Part shown: piece after piece, positions 25,292 to 34,428 of the stretch | Position numbering within the stretch: position 1 is the first letter of the stretch | Layout: the number at the start of each line of letters is the position of its first letter | Assembly: GCF_022678645.1 (NCBI RefSeq) | Contig: NZ_JALBWV010000022.1 | Location: 1-64,000 of the forward strand | DNA length: 64,000 bases | Direction: 5' to 3' | Source: Saccharopolyspora soli | GTDB taxonomy: Bacteria > Actinomycetota > Actinomycetes > Mycobacteriales > Pseudonocardiaceae | Translations under genes and position numbers: made by a program | The notes under the pieces: model-generated | The model's input: only the letters and a program-made list of their open reading frames with translations | What the model was told of the DNA's origin: nothing | Database searches by the model: none

Positions 25292-25882
25292 TCAGTCGAC
25301 GCGGAGGCCGTGGGCCGCTGCGAAGGCGAGGGCCGTCATCGTGTCGATCCGAGCGCCCTGGAGGTTCGCTTGGACCAGGGCGTCCGCATCGAGTCGGACG
25401 TCGCGGAGGTCGGCCTCGTTCAGCTGGGTGTTCAGCATTCGGGCGCCGGTGAAATCCGCCTCGCGCAGATCGCATCGGCGCAGATCGCAATCGCTGAGAT
25501 TGGCTTCGCGGAACCGAATTCCGCGCAGGTCCAGGCCCCGCAGGTCCGCCCGGCCCATGCCGACCAGCGTCAGGTCCGTCTCGTGCAGCGTCCACGCCCG
25601 AAGTCGACAGTCCACGAAACTCGACCCCAACAGGCTGCATCCATCCAAAGTGGACTTCCCGAACACGGTTCGCTCGAACTTGCAGGACCGGAACGCGGTA
25701 GCGATGTGCTGGGAGCCGTTGAGATCGGCCCCGACGAACACGCAGTCGGTGAACACGCAGTTGCGGGTGCGCAGGCCGGTCAGGTCGGCGTCGGTGAAGT
25801 CGCAGCGCTCGAAGGTCCGACCCTCCCATTCCTGGTCCGTCAGCACCGCATCCTGGAAGTCCTCGCCAACCGAGCTCGTCAT
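25292..25882 (-). CDS. pentapeptide-repeat protein
   Basis: 196 residues built of A(D/N)LXX-type pentapeptides (CDFTDADLTG, ANLSDCDLRRCDLREADFTG), forming a right-handed quadrilateral beta helix with one interruption near residue 90. Similar proteins (Qnr, MfpA, McbG) mimic DNA and protect gyrase; the resemblance is in fold only and the length fits that group. It stands alone, with repeats upstream and downstream. The loop residues needed for quinolone protection cannot be judged by eye. Confidence 0.88.
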   Translation of the reverse strand: MTSSVGEDFQDAVLTDQEWEGRTFERCDFTDADLTGLRTRNCVFTDCVFVGADLNGSQHIATAFRSCKFERTVFGKSTLDGCSLLGSSFVDCRLRAWTLHETDLTLVGMGRADLRGLDLRGIRFREANLSDCDLRRCDLREADFTGARMLNTQLNEADLRDVRLDADALVQANLQGARIDTMTALAFAAAHGLRVD

Positions 25883-26089
25883 GCCCCTAGGGTGGCACGC
25901 GACGCCGACACCCGATCAAAGGCACCGTGCACGTGCGACGAGCCGTGGGGCGTTCGCCGCTTCTTCTGCCGCGCCCCCAGCGGAACCGCGCTCAACACCT
26001 TGTCGCACTGGTGAGCATTAATAGCGGTTCAGATTCCTGCGCATGAGAATCCGTGGCACCTGACGGATGGCTCTGCCAACCTGCCCCAG

Positions 26090-26232
26090 ATGGATCCGAT
26101 CGTGCTCGCACACGCCGACCTGGACTTCAACGCGCCGATGTCAGACGCCGCGCCACTGAGAGCGTTGATCTCGGCTGCGGCGTGGCGGTCGCCTGCTGCT
26201 CGGCGAACGAGACGGCTTCGAATCGCGGTGTT
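26090..26232 (+). pseudogene. remnant of a SAM-dependent methyltransferase gene
   Basis: ATG GAT at 26090 opens MDPIVLAHADLDFNAPMSD; then VDLGCG appears in a second frame and RLLLGERDGFE in a third, all within 140 bp and in the order expected for a methyltransferase N-terminus with its SAM-binding DLGCG motif. Several frameshifts and loss of the remainder mark it as decayed. Nothing else is seen between 25883 and 26254. Confidence 0.45.
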
Positions 26233-26254
26233 CGCTGGACACCGCGAATAAGGG

Positions 26255-26300
26255 GTCGTGAGTGCGAAAACCGGCTGGAGCCGATTTTCGCACTCACGAC
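26255..26300. terminator. bidirectional terminator, GTCGTGAG...CTCACGAC family
   Basis: A 20-bp stem with one mismatch: arm GTCGTGAGTGCGAAAACCGG (26255-26274) and complement 26281-26300, loop CTGGAG. It starts two bases from the stop of the universal-stress gene and shares outer arm and loop sequence with the hairpin at 13402-13449. Confidence 0.85.
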
Positions 26301-26302
26301 GA

Positions 26303-26764
26303 TCACGGCACGACGACCACGGGCCGGACCGCCTCGACCACCAGGGTGGCTGGCACCGTGCCGAGCAGGCCACCGCGGCGGCGGGACCGACCGACCACGA
26401 TCAGATCCGCTCGGTACTGCTCGGCGACCTGCTCCAAACCGACCGCCGGGTCGCCCCGGTGGTGCACGAAGTCCCAGTCGATGTCCACCCACTTCAGGTG
26501 CGACACGACTTCTTTCTTCAGCTCCTCCACCAGGCTCTCCGCGGCCTCACTCGCCACTGCGACGCCCATCGGCGACCAGTAGGCGACGCCGCCCACCGCT
26601 TCGACGTAGACCAGCACCAAGCGGGCACGCTCACGCCGCGCCAGGCCAGCCGCCCACGCCGCGGCGTGGAAGCTGGCCGGGCTGCCGTCCATGCCCACGA
26701 CGATGCCGCCCAGCCCGTCCTTGCCGATCTCGAATTCCCGCTCGGTCTTGTCGCCTTCGGCCAC
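26303..26764 (-). CDS. universal stress protein (UspA family)
   Basis: 153 residues. IVVGMDGSPASFHAAAWAAGLA is the first strand and helix. The ATP-binding G-2x-G-9x-G-S/T motif appears modified as VVGRSRRRGGLLGTVPATLVVEAVRPVVVV, which retains G-R-S-R-x-G-G and the T of the phosphate loop. The GTG start lies 39 bp from the divergent M20 peptidase start; no clear ribosome binding site. A cytoplasmic stress role is known for the family but the trigger is not evident. Confidence 0.88.
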   Translation of the reverse strand: MAEGDKTEREFEIGKDGLGGIVVGMDGSPASFHAAAWAAGLARRERARLVLVYVEAVGGVAYWSPMGVAVASEAAESLVEELKKEVVSHLKWVDIDWDFVHHRGDPAVGLEQVAEQYRADLIVVGRSRRRGGLLGTVPATLVVEAVRPVVVVP

Positions 26765-26803
26765 GCGGAGATGGTAGTGGGCGCGCGTCGGACCGTTGGA
26801 CGC

Positions 26804-28099
26804 ATGCGACACACTCGAAACGTGAACGGTGGGCAAACCCTCTCCGACCTCGAACGTCGCGCCCTGGACGCGGTGGACGTGAACGGGATTCTGGACGACC
26901 TGCGAGAACTCGTCGCGATCCCCAGCGTTGGCGGCACCACGGGCGAACACGACGCCCAGCAGTGGTGCGCCGACCGGCTGGCCGCGTTGGGCCACCGCGT
27001 GGACCACTGGCGCATCGACGTCCAGGCCCTCGCCGAGCGCGACGACTTCCCCGGTCAGGAAACCGACCGCGATGTCGCCTACGGCTGCGTCGGGGTGCGT
27101 GGTGACGGTCCGGAGCCTGCGCTGGTGTTCTGCGGGCACACCGACGTCGTGCCGCCCGGCGACCTGGACCGCTGGCCGGACCGCGACCCGTACGCGCTGC
27201 GGATCGCTGACGGCGTCGCCGCCGGGCGGGGTACTTGCGACATGAAGGGCGGCTTGGCCGCCGTGTTCGGGGCGTTGCAGGCTCTCCGAACCGCCGGGAT
27301 CGAACTTGCCCGGCCAGTAGCGGTGCACACCGTGGTCGGCGAGGAGGACGGTGGGCTCGGCGCGTTCGCGACGCTTCAGCGCGGACATCGCGGCGCTGCA
27401 TGCGTCCTGGCCGAACCGAGTTCGGCGACCATCGTGGCCGCCAACGGCGGATCGCTCACCTTCCGGCTCGAAATACCAGGTCAGGGCACCCACGGCGCGA
27501 CCCGCTACCAGGGCGTGAGCGCGCTGGACAAGCTCGCTGAACTGTTGCCGGTGCTGCGCGAGTTGGAGACCCGCCGCAATGCCAACCCCGATCCGCTGGT
27601 CGCACACCTGGAAGTGCCGTATCCGCTGTCGGTCGGCATGGCTCGGGTCGGCGACTGGGCCAGCACGGTGCCCGATCTCGCGATCGCCGAAGGACGCTAC
27701 GGAGTCCGGCTCGGCGAATCGATCGACGATGCCAAGGCCGAGTTCACCGCCGCCATCGCGAAGGCTTGCGCTGCGGATCGGTGGCTCTCGCAGCACCCGG
27801 TGCGGGTCAGCTGGCCCGGCGGGATGTTCGCCAGCGGACACCTGCCGGAAGGGCACCCGCTGCTGGCCGAAACCCGGAACGCCGTTGTTGCGGCCGGAGC
27901 CGCGCAGCCCCCGACAGTCGGCGCCCCCTACGGCACTGACCTGCGACTTTACGCGGCAGCTGGGATTCCGACAGTGCAGTACGGGCCGGGCGACGTCCGC
28001 TACGCCCACGCGCACGACGAGCACGCCCCGCTCAGCGACCTGGAACAGGCCGCCCGCACATACGTCCTCCTGGCCATCCGCCGCTGCAGAATCGCTTGA
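26804..28099 (+). CDS. M20-family metallopeptidase/deacetylase (ArgE/DapE group)
   Basis: 431 residues. It contains the di-zinc M20 motifs: FCGHTDVVPPGD (His ligand and Asp), GRGTCDMKGGLAA (bridging Asp), VVGEEDGGLGA (general base Glu-Glu), and the closing HAHDEHAPLSDL with the last His. The central dimerisation domain is about residues 200-320. It hydrolyses an N-acyl or peptide amide; acetylornithine- or succinyl-DAP-type substrates are possible, but no biosynthetic neighbours support either. Starts at 26804 (ATG) or 26822 (GTG) are both usable. Confidence 0.87.
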   Translation: MRHTRNVNGGQTLSDLERRALDAVDVNGILDDLRELVAIPSVGGTTGEHDAQQWCADRLAALGHRVDHWRIDVQALAERDDFPGQETDRDVAYGCVGVRGDGPEPALVFCGHTDVVPPGDLDRWPDRDPYALRIADGVAAGRGTCDMKGGLAAVFGALQALRTAGIELARPVAVHTVVGEEDGGLGAFATLQRGHRGAACVLAEPSSATIVAANGGSLTFRLEIPGQGTHGATRYQGVSALDKLAELLPVLRELETRRNANPDPLVAHLEVPYPLSVGMARVGDWASTVPDLAIAEGRYGVRLGESIDDAKAEFTAAIAKACAADRWLSQHPVRVSWPGGMFASGHLPEGHPLLAETRNAVVAAGAAQPPTVGAPYGTDLRLYAAAGIPTVQYGPGDVRYAHAHDEHAPLSDLEQAARTYVLLAIRRCRIA

Positions 28100-28224
28100 G
28101 CGTTCCGCAAGGCCCCGCGAGCACCCACCGCAATCAGACCCGTACCCCAAACCTCCACCAAAAATGAACCAACTGAACCATCGCTGAGCTGCGATAACGC
28201 TACGAATCGGATCAGGGTGGTCGC

Positions 28225-28240
28225 AATTTCACGAGAAATT
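28225..28240. repeat. intergenic palindrome
   Basis: AATTTC-ACGA-GAAATT between converging genes, related in core to the TTTCNCGNGAAA palindromes listed at 18221, 51431, 51474 and 58673. Confidence 0.4.
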
Positions 28241-28282
28241 TGGATGCACCCGGGTGACGTCAGCATTCGCGTCGGTTCGTGG

Positions 28283-30664
28283 TCAGCGGGCGATGATCGT
28301 GACTGATTGTGTTCCTAGGTCGGAGTGGATTGCTGTGAGGGTGATCGAGCCGGGGTAGCGCGGTCGGGTCCGCAGCCACACCGCGCCGGTGCCGCCGTTG
28401 TCGTCGAGGTTGAGCGGGTTGTCGCCGACCAGCACACCCTGACCGGTCACGAACCACGACACCGTTCCGCCCGCGAACCCCCGCCGGTTGCCGTAGCGAT
28501 CAACAACGGCGGCGACGACCCGCGTCGCGTCGGCCCCGTTCGCGGTCAACTCGGCGTCGTCGGCGACGACTGCCAGCCGGTCGAGCGTGCGGTCCGATGA
28601 GAACGACCGGGAGAGCGCGACCGCTCCGCCGATCCAACCGTCGATCCGCAGGTCACCGGCGACCTCCGGCAGTTCGACGACGAACGGCGGATACCGCAGG
28701 TGTGGGAAGCGCTTCCGGTCGACTTCGGGTGGTGCGACCGGGCGACCGTCGACGAACACGGCCAACCGCTCGCAATTCGACCAGACCTCCGCGGTGCCCG
28801 GCACCGTGTCCACACCCCAGTAGAACGCGGGCTCGATCACCACGCGTCGCGCCGGGTCCACCTGAGCGCGGTAGAAACCCGCCCCCAGCTTGGGTTCCCG
28901 GAACAGGTCGAACACTCCCGGCCACTTGACCCCGTGGCTGGTGTTGCCGTGCCCGGACGGGTAGTCGAACGCGCTCCAGCCGAGCAGACCGCAGTAGCGC
29001 GGATCGGACATCGCCTTGTCGTGCACCGCCGCGTGCAACAACGCCTGTCGGGCCTGCACCCGGACGCGGTCCGTGCGGCGGAACGCGGGCGGCCCGACCA
29101 AAACCCCAACCGCCTCGCTGACCAGGTACGGAAGGTCCGTGCGCGGCTCCCGTAGGGACGGCAGCTGATGGCCGCGTGGAACCAGGTAGTCGTTGAAGGC
29201 GAAGACGTCCTGCACCAGCGGCGTGGTGACGAACGGATCTCGGTACTCGGTCGGGATGACCGGGCCGTTGCCCACGATGGAACTGTTCACCGCACCGGTG
29301 GTGGCACGGGTTCCATCCAACCGATAGGCGATCGCACGGGTCTGGGAATACAGCTGCACGTCGTCCTCGGTCTCGTTGAGGCGCGTTCCCCAGACGATGA
29401 TCGACGGATGGTTGCGGTCCCGCCGCACCATGCGCTCGACATTGCTCAGCACGTGGCCGCGCCAATCCGCATCGCCGATGTAGTCCCAGCCCGGCGCCTC
29501 CTCCCACACCAACAACCCCAACTCGTCGCACGCGTCCAGGAACGCCTCGGACTGCGGGTAGTGCGAACACCGCACCAGCACGCAGTTCAGCTCGTCCTTG
29601 AGGATCTCGGCGTCACGTCGATGCACCCGGTCCGGCATGGCAGCCCCGACGTAGGGGTACCACTCGTGCCGGTTCAGGCCGAACAACTGCAAGCGGCGGC
29701 CGTTCAAGTAACAGCCACCCAGCTCGAATCGAACGTCCCGGAATCCGATCCTGGTGCGCGTCTCGTCGACCCGCCGACCACTGGCAACGACCGAAACCCG
29801 GACGTCGTAGAGGTTCGGCGCATCGATGTCCCACAACCGGATCTCGCCCAGATCCTGCAAGGTGAGCGCGAACGACGAGCGACCACCACTGTCCACAGTG
29901 ATCTGCGTTGTCGCCTCCGCCACCACCCGAACACCGTCCACGAGCACCGCGGTAACCCAAACCGGCCCGGCCGTGTCCCGCGAGTCGAGCTGCCCGGACA
30001 CCTCAACGCGCGGGGTGCCGGAGGACGACTGCAGCACGCCCATCGGCGCCGCGTGCACATCGGCGATCAACACGGGCGGACGGCGGCGGATGCGCACCTG
30101 CCGCGGAATCCCACCGGGTTGGTAGAAATCGATCGACCGCGGCCGCCACGGCCGGGGCCGATCCGGCGGGACGTTGATGCCCCACCGGGAGTCCACGACC
30201 ACGGCCACCACGTTGTCGTCCCGGGCGAGCGCATCGGTGATCTCGAGATCGAACGGCAGGTAGCCGCCGACCTGCCGCCCGATCGTTCGGCCGTTGACGA
30301 ACACCTCCGCGGCCGACAGCACCCCGTCGAAGGCCAGCACGACACGCTCCCGCCGCCCGGCGCGGGTCACGTGGCACCGGTACACCCACACCCGGTTCCA
30401 TGACGCCGGATCCCACTCCCACCAGGACAACTCGGCGGCGCAGTGCGGGAAGACGACCGGTACCAGGCCCGCCTCGTCGTAGTCGATGTCGGTGCACCCG
30501 GCCCGGTACTCGCCGAACAACCAGCCGGTCTGCGCCTCGGGAAACGCTGAGCAGCCAGCCAGCAGCGGGCCGGAGACGGCAAGCCCACCGATCCCCAGCA
30601 AGAACGCACGACGGGACGGCGTCGCGGACCCGACCCTGTCCACGCATCTCACGCTAACTGGCAC
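28283..30664 (-). CDS. Tat-exported GH2-family glycosidase lipoprotein
   Basis: 793 residues. The N-terminus has a twin-arginine motif (SRRAFLLG) followed by lipobox LLAGC, so it should be folded, exported by Tat and lipid-anchored. The jelly-roll sugar-binding, Ig-like and TIM-barrel domains of glycoside hydrolase family 2 follow (residues about 50-210, 215-330, 330-590). The acid/base is probably the Glu in WGTRLNETED and the nucleophile the Glu in YLVSEAVG. C-terminal Ig-like domains extend to the end. Beta-galactosidase, -glucuronidase or -mannosidase specificity cannot be decided. There are no sugar-uptake genes nearby. Confidence 0.88.
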   Translation of the reverse strand: MPVSVRCVDRVGSATPSRRAFLLGIGGLAVSGPLLAGCSAFPEAQTGWLFGEYRAGCTDIDYDEAGLVPVVFPHCAAELSWWEWDPASWNRVWVYRCHVTRAGRRERVVLAFDGVLSAAEVFVNGRTIGRQVGGYLPFDLEITDALARDDNVVAVVVDSRWGINVPPDRPRPWRPRSIDFYQPGGIPRQVRIRRRPPVLIADVHAAPMGVLQSSSGTPRVEVSGQLDSRDTAGPVWVTAVLVDGVRVVAEATTQITVDSGGRSSFALTLQDLGEIRLWDIDAPNLYDVRVSVVASGRRVDETRTRIGFRDVRFELGGCYLNGRRLQLFGLNRHEWYPYVGAAMPDRVHRRDAEILKDELNCVLVRCSHYPQSEAFLDACDELGLLVWEEAPGWDYIGDADWRGHVLSNVERMVRRDRNHPSIIVWGTRLNETEDDVQLYSQTRAIAYRLDGTRATTGAVNSSIVGNGPVIPTEYRDPFVTTPLVQDVFAFNDYLVPRGHQLPSLREPRTDLPYLVSEAVGVLVGPPAFRRTDRVRVQARQALLHAAVHDKAMSDPRYCGLLGWSAFDYPSGHGNTSHGVKWPGVFDLFREPKLGAGFYRAQVDPARRVVIEPAFYWGVDTVPGTAEVWSNCERLAVFVDGRPVAPPEVDRKRFPHLRYPPFVVELPEVAGDLRIDGWIGGAVALSRSFSSDRTLDRLAVVADDAELTANGADATRVVAAVVDRYGNRRGFAGGTVSWFVTGQGVLVGDNPLNLDDNGGTGAVWLRTRPRYPGSITLTAIHSDLGTQSVTIIAR

Positions 30665-31047
30665 GCCAGGCCGACGCGAGGGTCACCGAGCCTGCGCGTC
30701 TTCTCGAAGATCTCGAACACTGCCAGGTGGTTCTTCTCGTTGAAGCCCGCCGGTCGCCCGCTGCGCGATGTACCTCATCAACCGGTGCCGAGATCGCCCT
30801 GGTAAATGTGCGAACCGCTGTACTGCGGAAATACAGCGCCCAGCCCACCGCAGGACGCGACCGTCACCGGGCAGGCCCGGACACGGCGTGCCAGCACGCA
30901 CGTCGTGTCCGGGCGCTTGGCGTCCCCGATGCCTGGGGCAGCTCGACAACACCCTGGGAGGGAGGAGTGTTGTTGCGCTGCCGGTCAGGCGGGATCGACG
31001 CCAAGTTCGGTGACCGCATGGCGGCCGAGATACGAGGCTTCGCGCCG
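30665..31047. other. gap between GH2 gene and dnaE2 end
   Basis: 383 bases with no gene I can support. A few short reading frames exist on both strands but none shows family features or a ribosome binding site. Confidence 0.4.
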
Positions 31048-34000
31048 CTAGTGGAAGTCGCGTGAGGTTGAGGGGATGCGCACATCCAGCTTCTGCAGCC
31101 GATCGGCTCTGAGGTTGATCACCCCCTCGGCTCGTTCCACGATCCCGCGGACCAACAACGCGGCGCTGTTCAGCCCGACTTTTCGGTAGCGCGCCCACAA
31201 ACCCGGTGAACACATGACGTTGACCATGCCCGTTTCGTCCTCCAGGTTCAGGAACGTGATTCCGCCCGCGGTGGCCGGTCGCTGCCGATGCGTCACCGCA
31301 CCGCCCACCAGCACTCGGGCGCCGTGCTCCACTTCGGACAGACGCACCGCCGGGAGGGCGCCCAGTTCGTCCAACCTGGATCGCACGAACTGCAGCGGGA
31401 AGCTGTCCGGCGACACCCCCGTTGCCCACACGTCCGCAGCGGCCATCTCCACGCCGTCCATCCCAGGCAGCGCCGGGGCGGGAGCCGACGCGGTGGTTCC
31501 CGGCAACCGATCCGGCCGGTCACCGGCAGCGGCGGCGGCATTCCACAGCGCCTCCCGCCGGGAAAGGCCGAAGCAACCGAACGCGCCAGCCGTCGCCAAC
31601 GCCTCCATCCGCGCGGCATTCAGCTGCACCCGACGCGCCACATCGGCCATGTCGACGTACGGGCCGTGTTCCGCGCGTTCCGCGACCAATCCTTCGGCAA
31701 CGCTGTCGCCGAGCTTGCGCACCGAAGCCAACCCCAGACGCACCGCCTGCCCGCCCTTGCTGGCGGCATCCGGCTCCAAGTCGGCTTGGGCCCGGCTTGC
31801 GTTGACATCCGGCCCGCGCACTCGCACCCCGTGCCGACGGGCGTCCGCGACCAGCGACTGCGGCGAATAGAAACCCATCGGTTGGGCCTTGAGCAGCGCC
31901 GCGCAGAACACCGCCGGGTAGTAGTGCTTGAACCAGGCGCTGGCGAACACCAGCAGCGCGAAGCTCAGGGCGTGGCTTTCCGGGAATCCGTAGTTCGCGA
32001 AGGCCAGCATCCGCTGGTAGATCCGCTCGGCCAACTCCCCGGTGATGCCGTTGGCGGCCATTCCCTCGAACAACCGCCCGCGAAGCCGCCGCATCCGCTC
32101 CTCGGAGCGCTTGGCCCCCATCGCCCGCCGCAACTGGTCGGCCTCGGCCGGGGAGAACCCCGCGACATCGACCGCCAACTGCATCAACTGCTCCTGGAAC
32201 AGCGGAACGCCGAGGGTCTTCTGCAACGCACCGGCCATCAAGTGGTGCTCGAAGTCCCATTCCTCCAGCCCGTTGCGACGCCGGATGTACGGGTGCACCG
32301 AGCCACCCTGGATCGGGCCCGGTCGGATCAGCGCCACCTCCACCACGAGGTCGTAGAACTTCCGCGGCTTCAACCTCGGCAGCGTGGCCAGCTGCGCGCG
32401 GCTCTCCACCTGGAACACCCCGACCGCATCGGCTCGCCGCAACATTTCGTACACCGCGTCGTCGGTCAGGTCGAGCTCGCCGATGTCGACGTCGACCCCG
32501 TGGTGCTCAAGGGTCATGTCGATCGCGTAGTGCAGCGCCGAGAGCATGCCGAGGCCCAGCAGGTCGAACTTGACCAGTCCGACCTCCGCGCAGTCGTCCT
32601 TGTCCCACTGCAGGACCGTGCGACCGGGCATCCTCGCCCACTCCACCGGGCAGACCTCGCTGACCGGCTGGTGGCAGATCACCATCCCGCCGGAGTGGAT
32701 GCCCAGGTGCCGGGGAAAACCCATCAGCTCGGCGGCCAGATCCCGCACCGGCGCGGGGATCTCGGAGTCCGCGGGCAGCGGCCCCCAGTGCTCGATCTCC
32801 TTGCTCCAGGCGTCCTGCTGGCCGGGCGAGTAGCCGAGGGCCCGCGCGACATCCCGCACCGCCGACCGCGGCCGGTAGCTGATCACGTTCGCGACCTGCG
32901 CGGCGTGCGTGCGGCCGTACTTGCGGTAGACGTACTGGATCACCTCCTCGCGGCGGTCCGACTCGATGTCCAGGTCGATATCGGGCGGGCCATCCCGTTC
33001 CGGCGCCAGGAACCGCTCGAAGAGCAACTCGTAGCGCACCGGATCGGCGTTGGTGATCCGCAGCGCGTAGCACACCGCCGAGTTCGCCGCCGAACCCCGC
33101 CCCTGGCACAGGATCCGATGATTGCGGCAGAACTCCACGATGTCGTACACCACCAGGAAGTAGCCGGGGAACTCCAGCCGCTCGATCACCGCCAGCTCGT
33201 GCTCGATCTGCTGGTAGGCCGCCGGGTTCTGCTGCGGCAGGCCGTACCGGTCGAGTGCGCCCTGGTAGGTCTTCTCGCGCAGCCAACTCGCCTCGGTGCG
33301 TCCCGTCGGCACGTCGAACGGGGGCAACTGCGGGGCGACCAACTTCAGGTCGAAGGCGAACGCCCGGCCGAGCTCGGCGGCCCGCTGCACCGCTCCCGGA
33401 TAGCGGGCGAACATCTCGGCCAGCTCCGCACCGGAGCGGAGGTAGTTGCCCGCCCAGGCGGGCAGCCAACCGTCCATGTCGTCCAGGCTGCGGCGGGCCC
33501 GGATCGCCGCCACCGTCCCGGCCAGTCGAGTGCGGTCCGGCCGGGCGAGGTGCGCACCCGTGGTGGCCACTGTGGACAGTCCGGCGCGATCGGCGAGCTC
33601 GGTCAGGGCGTCGTTGCGCGCCGAATCAGCGGGCAGGCCGTGGTCGGTCAACTCCACCGTGACGTGGTCCCGGCCGAACAGCGCGACCAGCCGGTCCAGT
33701 TCCGTGGCGGCCGCCTCCCGACCGTGCGCCGCGAGCGCCATCGGCACGGCACCCTTGCGGCATCCGGTGAGCACCTGCCAATGCCCGTCCGCCGCACCGG
33801 CGAGCTTCTCCAGGTCGTACACGGGACGACCCTTTTCCTCGCCCTTCAACTGGGCCTCGCTGATCGCTCGGCACAACCTCGCGTAACCGGCCGGATCGCG
33901 GGCCAGCACCAGCAGGTGCCGACCTTCGGGATCCGCGATCCCGTTCTGCGGCGCCGAAAGCCCCAGGCTCAGCTCGGCGCCGAACACGGTGCGCACCCCA

Positions 34001-34353
34001 TGCTCCCGCGCCGCCTCGGCGAAGCGCACCACCCCGTACAGCCCGTCGTGGTCGGTGAGCGCGATCGCCTCCAGGCCGAGCCGCGCCGCCTCCGCCACCA
34101 GTTCCTCGGGATGGCTCGCACCGTCGAGGAAGCTGAAGTTGGAGTGCGCATGCAACTCCGCGTAGGGCACCGCCGGAGTCGTGGGAACGACATCCGCTTC
34201 GTACCTGGCGCGCCGTCGAGTCCACGCTGGACTGTCGCTCCCGTCGCCGGGATGCGGTTCGTCGCGAGGCCCGTGGCCGCCGGTCGAAGGGGGTCGGCCG
34301 GAGAGTGCTTTCTCCAGCTCCGACCAGGTCTGGGGAGGGTTGAAAAAACTCAT
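31048..34353 (-). CDS. dnaE2: error-prone DNA polymerase III alpha subunit, mutasome
   Basis: 1101 residues from the ATG at 34353 (MSFFNPPQTW); an upstream ATG adds 19 residues. The PHP domain opens with ELHAHSNFSFLDGASHPEEL, the catalytic acids are in GPPDIDLDIESDRREEV, and a C-terminal OB domain is visible (RVLVGGAVTHRQRPATAGG). It is the DnaE2 subfamily, shorter than DnaE1 and lacking its long tail. With ImuA and ImuB it performs mutagenic translesion synthesis after damage. It has its own LexA box at 34411-34426, just after the imuB stop, so it can be induced independently of imuAB. Confidence 0.95.
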   Translation of the reverse strand: MSFFNPPQTWSELEKALSGRPPSTGGHGPRDEPHPGDGSDSPAWTRRRARYEADVVPTTPAVPYAELHAHSNFSFLDGASHPEELVAEAARLGLEAIALTDHDGLYGVVRFAEAAREHGVRTVFGAELSLGLSAPQNGIADPEGRHLLVLARDPAGYARLCRAISEAQLKGEEKGRPVYDLEKLAGAADGHWQVLTGCRKGAVPMALAAHGREAAATELDRLVALFGRDHVTVELTDHGLPADSARNDALTELADRAGLSTVATTGAHLARPDRTRLAGTVAAIRARRSLDDMDGWLPAWAGNYLRSGAELAEMFARYPGAVQRAAELGRAFAFDLKLVAPQLPPFDVPTGRTEASWLREKTYQGALDRYGLPQQNPAAYQQIEHELAVIERLEFPGYFLVVYDIVEFCRNHRILCQGRGSAANSAVCYALRITNADPVRYELLFERFLAPERDGPPDIDLDIESDRREEVIQYVYRKYGRTHAAQVANVISYRPRSAVRDVARALGYSPGQQDAWSKEIEHWGPLPADSEIPAPVRDLAAELMGFPRHLGIHSGGMVICHQPVSEVCPVEWARMPGRTVLQWDKDDCAEVGLVKFDLLGLGMLSALHYAIDMTLEHHGVDVDIGELDLTDDAVYEMLRRADAVGVFQVESRAQLATLPRLKPRKFYDLVVEVALIRPGPIQGGSVHPYIRRRNGLEEWDFEHHLMAGALQKTLGVPLFQEQLMQLAVDVAGFSPAEADQLRRAMGAKRSEERMRRLRGRLFEGMAANGITGELAERIYQRMLAFANYGFPESHALSFALLVFASAWFKHYYPAVFCAALLKAQPMGFYSPQSLVADARRHGVRVRGPDVNASRAQADLEPDAASKGGQAVRLGLASVRKLGDSVAEGLVAERAEHGPYVDMADVARRVQLNAARMEALATAGAFGCFGLSRREALWNAAAAAGDRPDRLPGTTASAPAPALPGMDGVEMAAADVWATGVSPDSFPLQFVRSRLDELGALPAVRLSEVEHGARVLVGGAVTHRQRPATAGGITFLNLEDETGMVNVMCSPGLWARYRKVGLNSAALLVRGIVERAEGVINLRADRLQKLDVRIPSTSRDFH

Positions 34354-34410
34354 GAAACCCAGTGAACTCCTGTTCGAATAATCGACGCCAACAAATAACC
34401 GGTTCTCCAC

Positions 34411-34426
34411 TCGAACGAGTGTTCGT
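34411..34426. promoter_or_regulatory. LexA (SOS) box of dnaE2
   Basis: TCGAAC-GAGT-GTTCGT matches the actinobacterial SOS box TCGAAC-N4-GTTCGA with one mismatch. It is 58 bp before the dnaE2 start. Confidence 0.85.
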
Positions 34427-34428
34427 CG

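Noticed and set aside
30727..31065. 112-codon plus-strand frame
   Set aside because: No start signal, no family features, runs into the end of dnaE2.
31288..34365. Open frame of about 1,025 codons on the plus strand opposite dnaE2
   Set aside because: It is an antisense shadow caused by high GC at third positions; composition (His/Arg/Gln-rich) is artefactual and dnaE2 on the other strand has all family motifs.
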